From Bemisia tabaci (taxonomy: Eukaryota; Arthropoda; Insecta; Hemiptera; Aleyrodidae), in assembly GCF_918797505.1 (NCBI RefSeq), contig NC_092793.1, positions 72,039,660-72,103,659 of the forward strand: a DNA stretch of 64,000 nucleotides. Direction: 5' to 3'. Below, in pieces: positions 1-12,400 of this stretch. How positions within the stretch are numbered: position 1 is the first letter of the stretch; every line of letters starts with the position of its first letter. A model generated the notes under the pieces. The model searched no databases, was not told the DNA's origin, and was given only the letters and a program-made list of their open reading frames with translations. A program made the translations under genes and the position numbers.

Positions 1-2835
1 TTTCAATTATTACAAGAGTCCTCAAAAGTTGACAAAAGTAAAAATTGAGAAAAAGAAAAAGGTCACAATATCAGAGGACTCAGATTCGATAAAGTCGCAA
101 GGTCTGTACCTATTTGAGAGCTTGCAGAACAGTATTTTGTACACCTTCGGGATGTTGATACTTGTCTCATTACCTAAAATCCCGACTGGCTGGGCATTGA
201 GAATTTTAAGTGGATGGTGGTGGATCTACTGCCTTTTAGTAGCTGTTTCCTATCGAGCAAGTCTGACCGCTATTCTAGCAAATCCAGTTCCACGGTAAGA
301 TTTGATTTTTGATCTGGGGGAAATTTTTCTCTCATTGTTTTTATGATGACAGAAAGTGATGGATTGAAAAACTTCCAACCAAAGAAATAAACTTTTTATT
401 ATATTGAATCCATATTCACACAAGTTAAATCCAACTCCATCATCTTCTTCATAGTGCATAACTCGATTGCGATGTTTTAGAATTTCCTTGTATATTTTAT
501 CATTCAAAAGGAGACGGAAACCAACACAATGGCTTGAAATGTTCGTAGAATATTCTTAACATCTAGAAGGAAAACAACTGAAGTTTTAAAAAAATGACAC
601 CAAGTAGTTTTCGATGTAGGAAATAAAGTATGACAGGAAGGTTGCAAGTTTGCAAACCAATATAAGTATTTCTGCAGTTTCACCATCGATATAGAACATC
701 TAAGAAACAGGTGTAGTTTCAATACGGCCAACATCTAGTACAATCTGAGTACAACAAAATCGAAACCAAAATCTAATGCAACATCTTTTAACTGACTATT
801 CTGCAAATTCTTTCATTGAATAGTCAGGAGTGCTTTAAAATTTATTTTTCAGGGCTTTTATAAACTTAATTGGGCCGTCTACACTGTAAATATTCCTTGT
901 ACCATGAGATGATTCATTGAAACAATTGATGGACTTATCTTCTATTGCCCCTTTCCCTTTGCTAACGACTAAAGACCCCTCAAAAAAGGGGTAGGTTTAA
1001 AAGTGATTCAGCCTAAAACAACAGAATATTTCGACGTAGTTTTTTATTAAGAACATTCCAAGGGATGGCTGTGAACGGGGAGGGGGCGGGGGGAGCTTTC
1101 TTGAGTTAGTTAATTGGTCACTTATATAATAATTTAACATTGGGACTGCTGCGACTCTATTTTCAGATGATTGCTGTTAGTTTTTAACTATCCCAAAGTT
1201 AGTAGCACATTTCAAAGTTTTTACTTAAATTTTGGGAGGAAGAGGTGACACAAGAAAGGGCCTAACTGTATGGAAGCCCAGTAAAACTTGTTTCTGTGAA
1301 ACTATCAAAAACCTTGAAACTTTTTCTCTCTCTCTCTTTTCAGTGTTACAATTGATACTTTAGAGCAGTTGGCTGAGGACAACTCTGTTTTATGTGGTGG
1401 ATGGGGAGAGCAGAACAGGAATTTTTTCCTCTCTTCATTAGATGCTGCTGGGCAAAAAATTGGCAGAAAATTTGAGGATGTACCAAACGCTCAAGAAGCT
1501 GTCGACAGAATCATGCAAGGACGTTTTGCTTATTATGAAAATATTTATTTCCTCCAGTTTCTCAGTCAGAACAGAAAAGTTTCTGGGCACAAAAGCAACT
1601 CCACGAATGGTAAGTTTTATTTCAACCTTTTTTTCGTTCAGCAGTTTTTAGCAATGCATGCCAAATTTTCAAAAGAAACTAAAGTCTTCTCTCATCGAAC
1701 GAATGGAAAGAGATGTACAGATGATGGAAAGAGTAAAGAAAAGTGAATGAAAAAGCAGTGGTTTTAGATGATGACACGCAAGACACCCTGGTTTTTGTTT
1801 TTTTTTTCACTGTTCGTGTTTTTCATAATGACCTCAATGTTTCTCATCAGGTACCTCCTATCTAAATGAACAAATAAAAATGAAAAAGGAAAACAAACAT
1901 ACTCTTTTAGACAGAAGATAATGGTTTTTATTTCCAAAAATCAGTTGATAAGATGGTAGACAAATATTTAGTCATTTTAAAATCAACAGCACGAAGTATG
2001 AAAGAAATTCCCGATCAGACACTAGACAACCTTCTTTTTACCCATCCTCTCATATGTTAAATAATTGACACTCCAGATCAAAGGTCATATTTTTCACATT
2101 GATTTCCGTAGTCAGGAGACCCTTTACTCCCCCTTATCTTAAATGAATTAATCATTCAGAATCTTTACACCATACGTTTTTATATCTGTATACTTTTATT
2201 CCTATGAAAGTAGTTTGATGAATTATTGTGTATGGAATAATGTTTCAAAATTTCATGGAAACTCTGTGTATAAATTCTGAGTGCCTTCTTGTCTCTTCTA
2301 TCCAGCAATCTACAATTCACTAGTGCGCGCTGCTATTGTTTTCAATCATTATTTTGAAATCATTTAAGCACTCAGAAAGAATCTTCCTTTACTTTTATTT
2401 TATGTTATGGGTCGGTTTTCTGAATCTTTTATAGATCACCAAGAGAACAATTCAGAAAAACTGCTCCACATAATGAAAGACTGCTCAATCAACATGCCGA
2501 TATCAATTGGACTACAGAAGAATTCACCATTGAAACCCCGTGTTGATAGATTTTTACGACGAGTTATTGAAGGAGGCCTAGTTAAAAAATGGTTAAACGA
2601 TGTGATGTTGGTGATCTTAACCGAGGAAGCCTCTCTAGATAGTGAAGAAGTGAAAGCTCTTATGAATTTGAAGAAATTGTATGGTGCAATAGTTGCTCTC
2701 TTCGGCGGCTATGTTATCAGTATTTTAGCACTACTTGTCGAGCTCTGTGTATGGTATTGTTTTGTTCAAAGAGACCCAAACTATGATAAATATGCAAGAG
2801 ATTTGTACTACAAAAAGGCAGCACTTCGTCAGTAG
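1..2835 (+). CDS. Ionotropic receptor (Ir93a-like), 3' part of gene
   Basis: Variant ionotropic glutamate receptor, a ligand-gated cation channel of sensory neurons; only the C-terminal ~319 residues lie in the window. Exons are <1..294, 1344..1609 and 2435..2835; donor/acceptor phases join exactly (CG|T, then G|AT). The first exon carries pore-region membrane segments and SYRASLTAILANP, the counterpart of the SYTANLAAFL gate motif of iGluRs. The second and third carry the S2 half of the ligand-binding domain (VTIDTLEQLAED, FAYYEN, KNSPLKPRVDRFLRR, GLVKKWLNDVM). The last segment, AIVALFGGYVISILALLVEL, is the final transmembrane helix, followed by a short cytoplasmic tail. A poly(A) signal lies at 2876-2881. 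The SLTAILANPxPRVTIDT wording fits my recollection of Ir93a, the co-receptor for humidity and cool sensing; the subfamily is inference, the IR family is firm. Confidence 0.85.
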
Positions 2836-2950
2836 TTTGCATTGTTTCCGCACTCAGTGATTTCTTCTTCGTTCAAATAAAATGAAAGGATATTTGGCAT
2901 TCCAGATCAAAGGTTATATTTTTAATATTGATTTCCGTAGGCAGGAGACC
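2070..2950 (+). repeat. Direct repeat pair flanking the last receptor exon
   Basis: Two ~52-bp copies at 2070-2121 and 2899-2950 in the same orientation, both containing CCAGATCAAAGG and GATTTCCGTAG, with only a few mismatches. They bracket the final coding exon of the ionotropic receptor: one is in the last intron, the other just after the poly(A) signal. Confidence 0.7.
2876..2881 (+). terminator. Poly(A) signal AATAAA of the ionotropic receptor gene
   Basis: Canonical AATAAA 41 bases after the TAG stop of the receptor gene. It is the likely 3' end signal. Confidence 0.6.
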
Positions 2951-3894
2951 AATTGCCTCATATTGTTAGTGTAGCATGCAAAAACGCTCTAAGGCTTGCT
3001 TTTGTATCGTATTTTCTGAGTGAAAAAATACTAAACATCATTCCTTAAAAACGTCCTCTTCAAAGGTGAATTGTGAAAATTTTAGGCCACAGTGTTGGTT
3101 TTTTCTCCCTTGATAAAGTAAAATGGGAGCAGGGATTTTAAAACACTGTAAATGAAATTTGGGTTCTTGAAGTTTTTTTGTTTTACGCGGGAACTATTAA
3201 TCACCAGTTACTGCGATAACCGCGAATTTTGCGAATAACCGCGATCTTACGCGAGTGTCTGCAAAACCGTGAATGTCCTTTAAGTAAAGCATTTAAGCAA
3301 CGTTCTCGTGTCCTGTTGTATTCTGTTTCGCTCCATTCCGTTTTGTTAGAATCAAACCACGAGAATTGTAAGAACGCCGGGGTCCCATGAATAACCGCGA
3401 TCTTAAGTGAATATCCGCGAAAACTTGCTAAAAAATAACTGTTCGCGTAAACCCTGTAATTTTCCGCTGAAAGTCAGCGAGAAATCATGTTCATCAGTAT
3501 GAATTTAACGCCCTTAGTAGTCCATAGTTCAATATTCGTTTAAAAGTAATTGAGGACAAGCTGGACTACCCATTTTCAGGAAATGGATTCCTTCGTCCAT
3601 TTCGGAACTCATATCCGTTAAAAAGAATATTATCTATTATTTTCACCGTCCGTGCAGTAAATACTAGCGCAAACCTCAAGAGAACAACCTTTTGTTTCAG
3701 TGAATAAGCCTTCAAATATGCATGACGAGTGTTGATTTTTTCTGAAACTAAGGGGTTTTGTCTCTTGGCCACTGGCGCGAAAACAACGTACCTCGTGATT
3801 TTTCGTGATGATTAATTTTAAAATGTCTACTTTTTGAGCTGCGCTTCTCGTGTCCAGTGGACCAATTCCGCAAAAATGCGATCGAGCGTTTCGA

Positions 3895-4233
3895 CAGGGG
3901 TGTCCAAAAGTCCGGAATCTCTGGGAAGTCCGGAAATAGTACTGATATTTTAAGGGCGGTCCGAAAGTACTGATAAAGTGCGGAAATTCCGTACGAAGGT
4001 CCAGAATTTTGTTTAATTTTTTCGTCATTTTTGTCGCAATTTGAGCGAGAATTTCAAATTTTTGCAATTTTTCGAATTTCGTCAATTGGAGGTACTGAAG
4101 AAGTACTGAATTTTTTCCGCTGAGGAGGTACTAAATTTCTTGGGAATGCACTGAAAAAGCACTGTAAAACTGGCCAAAAATCAAAACCGTAAAAGTACTA
4201 ATTTTTGGCCAACCTGTGTTAGTAGACACCCTG
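3895..4233. mobile_element. Short inverted-repeat element with CAGGGTGTC ends
   Basis: 339-bp segment starting CAGGGGTGTCC and ending TAGACACCCTG, i.e. imperfect inverted termini. The interior repeats AAGTCCGGAA and AGTACTGA words. The same type of end occurs at 49483-49875, so this is a non-coding MITE-like family. Confidence 0.5.
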
Positions 4234-5454
4234 GTCAAATCATCGCCCGCAATTGACCATTTTTCCGAGAAATTTCAGCAACTTTCGTATTCAGCCTTAG
4301 ACGAGGACGAGTCGGACTTAATATATGTTGAATTGCTAGAATTGTATGATGTAGGAAGAATATGAATTATCTCTTGCCGATTGATATTTGAGGTACCTCG
4401 CTAGGCTTTATTTGTTCACAGCGCGATGTAGAGAACTTTTGCAACTGCTAGGCTAAATATAATTACTCTAATCATTTAGATAAAAATTTGTGCCCGTTCG
4501 ATGCGTTCTGCAGCGCATTCCGAGAGAGAAATTGATATTACGAATTGGTTATTTTTTATCATGTTTAAGGCGTGTTATCGATAGAGTCGCATACCCGTCA
4601 TTCTCCGTTGATCAGATTTTTTTCTCATTTTCTTGTAGAGACTCAAATATCTCATCGTCAGTAAATTTTTCGACGTCATAAAATCGGTTCTCGAGTTTTT
4701 GAGGCTCACAGCTATAATTTCGTCTCTATGTACTCTTCTCCCTTTTCGCTTGTTCTATAATTCCATTCATGAGTTTCATATCATGTAGTACATAACTTTA
4801 CGCGTAGTTGCGTTCAGGTGACGCGTGCAAGTTTGGAAATCATTCTCAGGAAAATCGAAAAATCTCTCAAGTCATTTATCACGAACAGCATGATGTTATT
4901 TCGACTTCATGTTATTATTTCATGGGTAGGTACCTGTCGATTGTGATACTACCAAACCACGTGTCTCGGTTTGCAGCATGGCAGATTCCCCGTCAGATTT
5001 TATTTTCTTGAAGGGTTCTCAACTGATCATCGTTATCGGACAATATTCGGTGTGATTTTTCTTTGCCCTCCTCAGAATATTCTCGACCGTGCTAACAGAC
5101 CCTGAAATACATTCTCTCAAAAATATACTTATGTAAGGCGCGGGAATTTTAAAACACAGCAGTCCAGATTTTTATTTCTCTCGTGATTGCATCGTCGATT
5201 TGTCACCGATCGATGTTAATTTTCAAATCTCGATGTCTTGCAAATCCTAGTTTGCCAAAATTCAGTGTCTCCCGTCGGAAATATTGTATATTTACACCCA
5301 TCAGTTTATTTCCTATGCAACCGTTCCTAATTATTTAAAGTAAGCCATTCTCCGTGAAGAATGACACATGTTCCTCGCAACGCCGACAGAATGGTGCAAC
5401 TGCTGAATGAGGTATGTCCCGCCGGAATTTCCCCCCTAAAAATGTACAATTAAT

Positions 5455-5763
5455 AGAGTCCCGATTATCCGCGATTCCGGCTGTCCGCGGTTTTTTTCTT
5501 TGCAAAAACTTTGCACTTGAATGGCGCATGCTCCCATAAAGAGACTCTCTAGAAATTATGTCAGCCAAAATAACTTCTTGTAAGGTAACATGCTTTTGTA
5601 TTTACAAATTAACTAATAATAATTACATCTCTGCCTAATATTTGATAAGTTTTTTAAAAGTCTTTTAAATACAGCCCTTTAGATAGCTTTTCCTGGTCAA
5701 GTAGCTTAGTTTCGGACCATCCGCGATTTTAGATTATCCGCGGTCGCGGATAATCAAGACTCT
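5455..5763. mobile_element. MITE with GATTATCCGCG termini
   Basis: Starts AGAGTCCCGATTATCCGCG and ends with the near inverse CGCGGATAATCAAGACTCT. It is about 309 bp and has no ORF of its own. Terminal repeats of this wording resemble pogo/Tigger-type elements, which is inference. Confidence 0.6.
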
Positions 5764-5799
5764 ACTTATCATATTGTTACTCATTTATAAAACCATCAG

Positions 5800-5801
<2 letters not shown>

Positions 5802-5831
<30 letters not shown>
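5802..5831. repeat. Poly(T) run
   Basis: Thirty consecutive T residues, simple repeat or old retroposon tail. Confidence 0.8.
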
Positions 5832-5832
<1 letters not shown>

Positions 5833-6199
5833 GTTAGGATTTTTACAAATCATATAAGATGTTGCACAATGATGAGTATCTCTGCGAGGCCTGCCCGTCG
5901 TCGTTTCTTCAAAGAATGTCTCAATTATGTCACTGTGTCCTGAGGAAGTTTTTCTGCGCGACCACAGTGGGTGCGCTCAATTATACCACCGGTCGATAAG
6001 GACCGTTGCGTTGAGCCGCTCCGCTGATAAGAACGTGGAAATCACATGGGAATCCTCATTCCTCATTATTATACGGGCGGGCGGGCGAGGGAGGGGAAGG
6101 ATTTGTTTACAATGAGCGCGCACAGTGCGATGGGAGGGAGAGAGGTGGGATTAACCAATATATATGTATATAAATGTATTATTCGTTCCACCATAGACG

Positions 6200-6483
6200 G
6201 ACGCCTTTGTTTTGTGTATACCTACCAATGAGCACGCATCGGCTAGGTGGTCAGGAGCTCCAAGCAGGGTTTCCGAACAATGGTAGGTCCAGGACTTTGG
6301 GGACTGCGAGCTGGCAACTGCGGTCCAAGGTCTCGGCCATGGCGCGGCGCGGAGTCGCGGAGTAGTCTGCGTTTGGGATCAGCCCGAGCCGGTCTTCCTC
6401 TCTCATCCTCCAGCTGATCCGTCCCTAGGCTCCAGTGATTTCCCGGTCTAGCGTGGTCGCCAGCGTCCAGAAACCACGTGGAG
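6200..6483 (+). promoter_or_regulatory. CAD promoter / 5'UTR, GC-rich, with CACGTG E-box
   Basis: GC content rises clearly over about 5.9-6.9 kb against the AT-rich surroundings, as in a housekeeping promoter. CACGTG (inside CCACGTGG) is at 6475-6480, three bases before the CAD ATG. Mammalian CAD is a classic Myc/Max target through a CCACGTGG element just downstream of its start site. The transcription start was not located. Confidence 0.45.
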
Positions 6484-9400
6484 ATGTGCCCCACTTCCAG
6501 CAACTCGACGGCGTGTCTCGTCCTGGAGGACGGCACCAAATTCCACGGCCACGCGTTTGGAGCCAGGTGTGATGAAGTATGCGCCGAAGTCGGTAAGTTC
6601 CAACTTGAATCCCTTAATCGAACTTAGCACCTTACGGTCGCCGAACTTTGGATGCTTCGAGAACGCTCAACGTGCGCGCGCTTCGCTGCTCTCGTTATGA
6701 GCGTTCACTCTCATTGCGTTCAATTGCGTTGAGTGTTGAGCGCATGCCCGCCGGGTAGCGTTCCCTTTATCGAAAATACCCGGCGCGGCCGGCTCGGCGT
6801 GCTGACAACCAAAACCGGTTTGTTTCTCGGCGGCATGGGAACATCTCGCGCCTACGCATATCGTCACGAGTGACGATTTCACGCTTGCCAATCTTGGGGA
6901 AGAATGACACGTGAATTAAAAAAGGTTAGATGCCGGAGTCTCGCTCTCCAGTCTGCACCCTTCGCGGCTGATAATTTGCACATAAAAAAAGAAGCAAAAG
7001 AGAATTTGCAGGTGTCTTAAATTTTGTAAATTTCGGCTTTAAAAAGATACTGCTAAGAAAACTGAATACGAGGATATCCTTGATTTCTAAATTAAACAAT
7101 TGGAGAAAATATGACAAAATAATCTAATCTGCTAAAATACATGTGTTTAAATGGAAATTACCGCCAGATGATGTCGCATAGCGGCAAATTTTCTCACCTT
7201 TAAATCTATTTTTCTCCAATTTCCTATGTCAGAAAAAAATGATGAAAAACACTGCGAACTCAGCTCACTAGACACTCTCAGATGAATCAATAAAATGGTT
7301 TTGTGCAAATTCTCCATTTCTTGTATCGGTGAGATTTGAATATCTCTTAGGCTGCTTCTCACGAACTGTTTTTCGACTGAAGTGATGTGTCGGAGAATTT
7401 GCCAAATTCAAAATTTCCAAAATTAAGTCACGGTGCGAGAAGAACATTTAAAGCGCCCTCAGTTAGTGTTGAATGCGACAAACACTCATTTTAACTCCTG
7501 GATGCAACTATTCGGGCTCCATGGATGTCTGTGTTGCATACGCACTGAATGGAAGGCGTCTTCACTGTCCTGGCACTCACAGCTTCACCCGCGGCGCCAA
7601 CGGTGGGCTTCACGCCTTCAAAACGCCTTCCCTTCCGTGCGTATGCAACACGGATATCCATGGAGCCCGAATAGTTGCATCCACGCCTTATAATGAAATT
7701 CGAGTAGTATTAGCCGCATGCGACAATAACTGAAGCCTTAATTGTTTCTCTTATACATCAACTTTATTCCAGCGTTTCCTATCGTGCTGATGAAGTAAAC
7801 TATAACTGTTTTTTATTTCGACATTGCCGATTTTCCCAGAAAATCATTATTTAAATGTATCACAACGTTGCCACAATATCGGTTATTGATATTTCCTCAT
7901 TTGGAGCCGTGGTAAAGAATCGATAATTAAGGTGTTCGTTGCGAACACCCTGTTTATCGATCCTTTTCCATAGGTTTAAATGGACTGCATTTTGCAATTT
8001 GGACCTATAAATTCTGGCTCATCTGAAAAAACAATTACGTGCCTAGGGAAACTAATGGCACATACGTTGTTTTTTAACCGGGCCGGAATTTATAGGTTCA
8101 AATTGCAAAATGCAGTCCAACCGGTAGATCAGTCGATATATCGCAAAGCACGCCACGCCACTGATGAGGCCCAGAAAGCTTGGATTTATTAGTAAAACAG
8201 GGCTTCAGTAGAAACGGAAGTAAGCCGCTCCGTCACAGGGGCAACGAAACTTGGCAAGTCGCTCATTTTCCCCCTGCAAAAATAAACAGTCCCTCCATAA
8301 TCTCGAAAATCTCCAATTACTGATTTACGTATTTTTGCAAGATATCGATTCAACGGAGAGCACATCATGGAGATCGAGGGAACGCTCAACAAGTCGACAC
8401 ACGTGTTCGAAAAACGAGCTTTCATCAGCTCTCCTTCCTTCGAACGAACACGAGAGCGTGGGGTGCTCAATATTTATTTCGCAATGTAAGCACTTAGCCC
8501 CCTCCTTGCCCTCTTGCTGTCCCTCCAGTCCTTAGAAACCACGACTGGATGCTCCCGTCAGTGGCAGTCGCAGTCCCGCGGCACAATCCACATTATTCCT
8601 CAGGTAGCGACGGCACTTCCTCGCTAAATCAGGATGATGTCCAGAAAACGCATGACTGGTCTTCACGACGGGTCTTGCCTTTTTTTTTTAAATTTTGTAT
8701 TCAATCCCTGCCGTCTCCTAACTAAGTATTTAAATTTTACCTGTCCATGACAGTCGCTAGTAGGTCAGAAACCACACAGAAAGAGAGGGGAGGACCGGAG
8801 GATTCCTCTCTCTCCGTTTGCCTGTTGGGCAGTTCCGCGGAGGTAAAAAAAATGTAGGTAGTTATCAATAACCTGTTCTGTCCTACCACAAGGAAGAACG
8901 CCGTATGCGCATTTGTCTGTTGACAAATTTTCCTCGATGAAAAATCCATTTTTGAGAAGATACAAATATTTTTCCTCGGTATTATCAGATGCGTTAAATT
9001 AAATTAACGCGAAAAACCTTTCCGAAATTTTCAAAGTAAAGTGCCTATCTGAATCTCTCAGTTCGAAAACGACCCATCTCGAAAAAACGGATTTTTTCCG
9101 AAGACGATGAAACCTGCGTAACATCTAGAGACAGGGTGTTTCTACACGAAAAAATGAACATCGTACAAAAACCGGAGTTGGGTCGTTTTCGAACTGAGAG
9201 ATTCAATTGTTCTGGTGAATTCGCATTTTATGTAAAAAAAAAATGTAAGGATGTTTTTACAGCATAAGATCTCAAGCATGCAGTGCCATCCGAGAGATTT
9301 TTGCAAGGGGAGCAAATTCGCCACCAGTTGCCTCAGTAATGCTCATTTTTCTCTGGGTTTGATTTTTAAAGAATTTTATTGAGTCTCGGATGAGTCGCTC

Positions 9401-12400
9401 AGTACACTTTTTACCGCCCACTTCGCGAATTGATGGTGATATGAGTTTGCAGCGGCGAGACCGAAATCGTATCACAGCACCCTTGGATCTGCGGAAAAGC
9501 TGTCCGTGAGAAGGAAAAGTAGGGTGGATTGTTGAGTTGATCCGAACCTGAATGAAAGCTCCAAGTATAATATGGTGATACTCGGCTCGCAAGTATTTAA
9601 GTTTTTTATTCATCGATACACGAATCAGTTGTTTTCAAAATGAAACAGGTCCGTTCCTCGATGAGTCTTAGTTAGCATGTCCTATCATGCAAGCCAAGGC
9701 TCATGCAAAAATGGACTTTTTCCCTTATGAAAACAGCTGATTCGCATCGGATACCACTATTTTGACGCGTAGAAACGCGTGCTGCATAACTTGTTAAATG
9801 AAGGCGAACTGCGATCGCTATCTAAGTTGTGAACGTCCCTGCAGTCTAACTTATCAGGAAAGCGGCTGTTGTCAAGTTGAGTCGAGTAGAGCACCTCTGC
9901 CGTGCTACGCAAAAACGCCGTAAACTCCATTTTACATTTGTTGGAATCAATGTATCGTAGTAGAAAAGCTTGTGTACCTTGGGACAATGTTTTTACATAA
10001 TTCTTTCGCAAATACTATCAAGAACTGAACCTGAAAATTTGAGGTGCATAGGTAAAACGGTTTTTATTTTATAAAGTGTTAAGTTCCATAAAACTAGGGA
10101 AAATCTTGATGGATTTACGACGTTCTTGCTTAGCACGGCAGACCTTCGAGAAATCGGATTTTGAGATTTCGACGCGGAAAACTCTATCCTGTCCTAGGGA
10201 GCAATTGCTCAGTCGATTTCCGGGTCGAATTCTAGGTTTAACGCACCATAAGCAGGGTGAGAGGGAAGAGGGTAAATGCCCCCCCATCCAAAAAAAAAAA
10301 AAATAACTAAATAAATAAATAAAAAAAATATTGCCTCCTTTTGCATAACGTTTACGCCTAATATAATTTTGCTAGCATGATTACCCTGATTGTTGAATAT
10401 TGATTTTTACTTCTGGTTAAAGCAGTTTTCTTAGTAATCTAATTTCATGTTTTCTGTCTTTTCAGTCTTCCAAACGGGTATGGTGGGTTATCCTCAATCG
10501 CTTACTGATCCATCATATCATGCTCAAATTTTAGTGTTGACGTATCCTCTCATTGGCAACTATGGAGTACCAGCAGAGACCAAAGATAAACATGGTATTC
10601 CTCTGTGAGTATACTACTTGTATTATTATTTTTTACATTCTACGGTATCTAATCCTCTTTGAAGTAGGTAGTACCCAATAGTTTAGGAGGTTGCACACCC
10701 CCTGGTTACCATGTAGCTTAACTCCCAGAGGGCGCCTCAACCCCTCTGAGGCCCGTTTCGCAGGGCTCTGTGAATTAATCTAAGTAGAGCAGGCATCATC
10801 TAGAGACGATCTCCTTTCGAGTCACAAAAACCATAAAAATCGACCCTGTAGATTTTTAGATCAAACTGTGACATATATTGATTGTTTTAATGGGAGAATC
10901 CATAACTTTATCACGTTATGAAAAAAAACGTGGGTCATACTTCCAAAATCTGAATAAAGCGGGGTCATCTAGGACTATGACCTGTTGATAGCGGCAAAAA
11001 TCATCATGATTAGCCCAGTAGAATTGTAGAACAAATTGTGACAAAAGATGAATTTTTAGGAGATCGAAGAGCTTATAATACCCAACGATAAAAAAAAAAA
11101 AATCAACTTATATTTTACAATATGTGGCTGGGAAGAAAAACCTGGAAAAAGAGGTGTAAAATAAATTCTGAATTGACTCATTATTTAAAAAAGCAAAAAC
11201 GTAAGTTTTGGTCCAAATAATATTTAATTATGTTACACTAAATGTATCCCACAGATTCATCACCAAGACAGGAGCCACTTCAATATAACTTGCGTTTCTC
11301 TCTTTCTTTTGACCACCTGTTGAACAGCTTTCCCTTATTATTCATCAATCTGAATGTCCTGGCAATGTTCTACCCTTTTTGCTAGTTCATTGAAGATACC
11401 TGATTACGAATACCCATATTTTACTGTATTTTTTACTTCTGAAACGTGCAGATTCTTTATGTTCTCAGTGCAATTTTTCGGCTTCGTAGAGGGTTTTATG
11501 CAAGATTTTTGTTACATCTATTTCTTCTCAATGCAGGTATTTTGAATCGCATCAAATTTGGGCTGCAGGTCTCATTGTTGGAGAAATTTGTGAGGAACCA
11601 AGTCACTGGAATCACAATCAAACTTTATCGCAGTGGTTGGTTTCAAATAATATCCCTGCAATTGCTGGCATTGACACTCGTGCTCTCACCAAGTACATCC
11701 GAACAAAGGGACCGATTGTTGGGCGAATAGTTCATGGCTCAGGAGATATTCCTCGAGGTCTGTTTCAGGATCCTAATAAAAGGAATCTTGTTTCAGAAGT
11801 TTCGCTGAAGGTTTGTGAACTACATAACTTAATTTTTTGTCTGAAGCTACTGTTTTTATCCAGGTCATCAAATATAATGTTGAAAATGGTTTGAAGCTGG
11901 ATTAAAAGGAAAAAAAATCAGATTTAGTGAAAGAAAATTACTTTTTATCAAGTCGAAGCCGTTTAAAAGTGGGAAGGATGTTGCATTGTGCTTCATTATC
12001 AAAGATATTAGTGAGCTTAGTAGTTTGATAAAAAAAACAAGAAAATGTTCGAGCACTCCTACGTAGATAAGCAAAACTAGCCCATGTGATTTAATCTGAG
12101 AGCAAAGAGATAAACATAAAAACTACTGGGAAATTTTGGTTGAATGGGCCCTATTTTTTAATTCATTTTCTTTAAGCACTGATTAGGTCAAGCTCTCTTA
12201 AAGTTTTTCGGATTTTTTTTTACTAGAAATGAAAGAGAAAATCGATTTTGAAGTTTCTTAATTCTGGACCCATTTGAACCGATATTTGTGGTGGTCTGCT
12301 ATGATATAGAGAAGCGGAGGAGTCCGCATTCGCTGATTGACTAAAGTCTAGCTGAAGTCTTGGCCTAGTACATTAGCACGGCTGTCGGAATGTGGGTGAT

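Larger units (their letters stand above)
2882..6200. other. Intergenic region between receptor and CAD
   Basis: No gene is recognised. 3180-3470 has repeated CCGCGA/CGCGAA words (degenerate repeat). 3895-4233 and 5455-5763 are inverted-repeat elements listed separately. 5802-5831 is a run of 30 T. 4260-5340 shows no coding pattern that I can support. Confidence 0.5.

Noticed and set aside
6243..6630. Open frames on the minus strand over the GC-rich CAD 5' end
   Set aside because: They are shadows of GC-rich promoter and exon 1 sequence; no domain, and the plus-strand exon explains the region.
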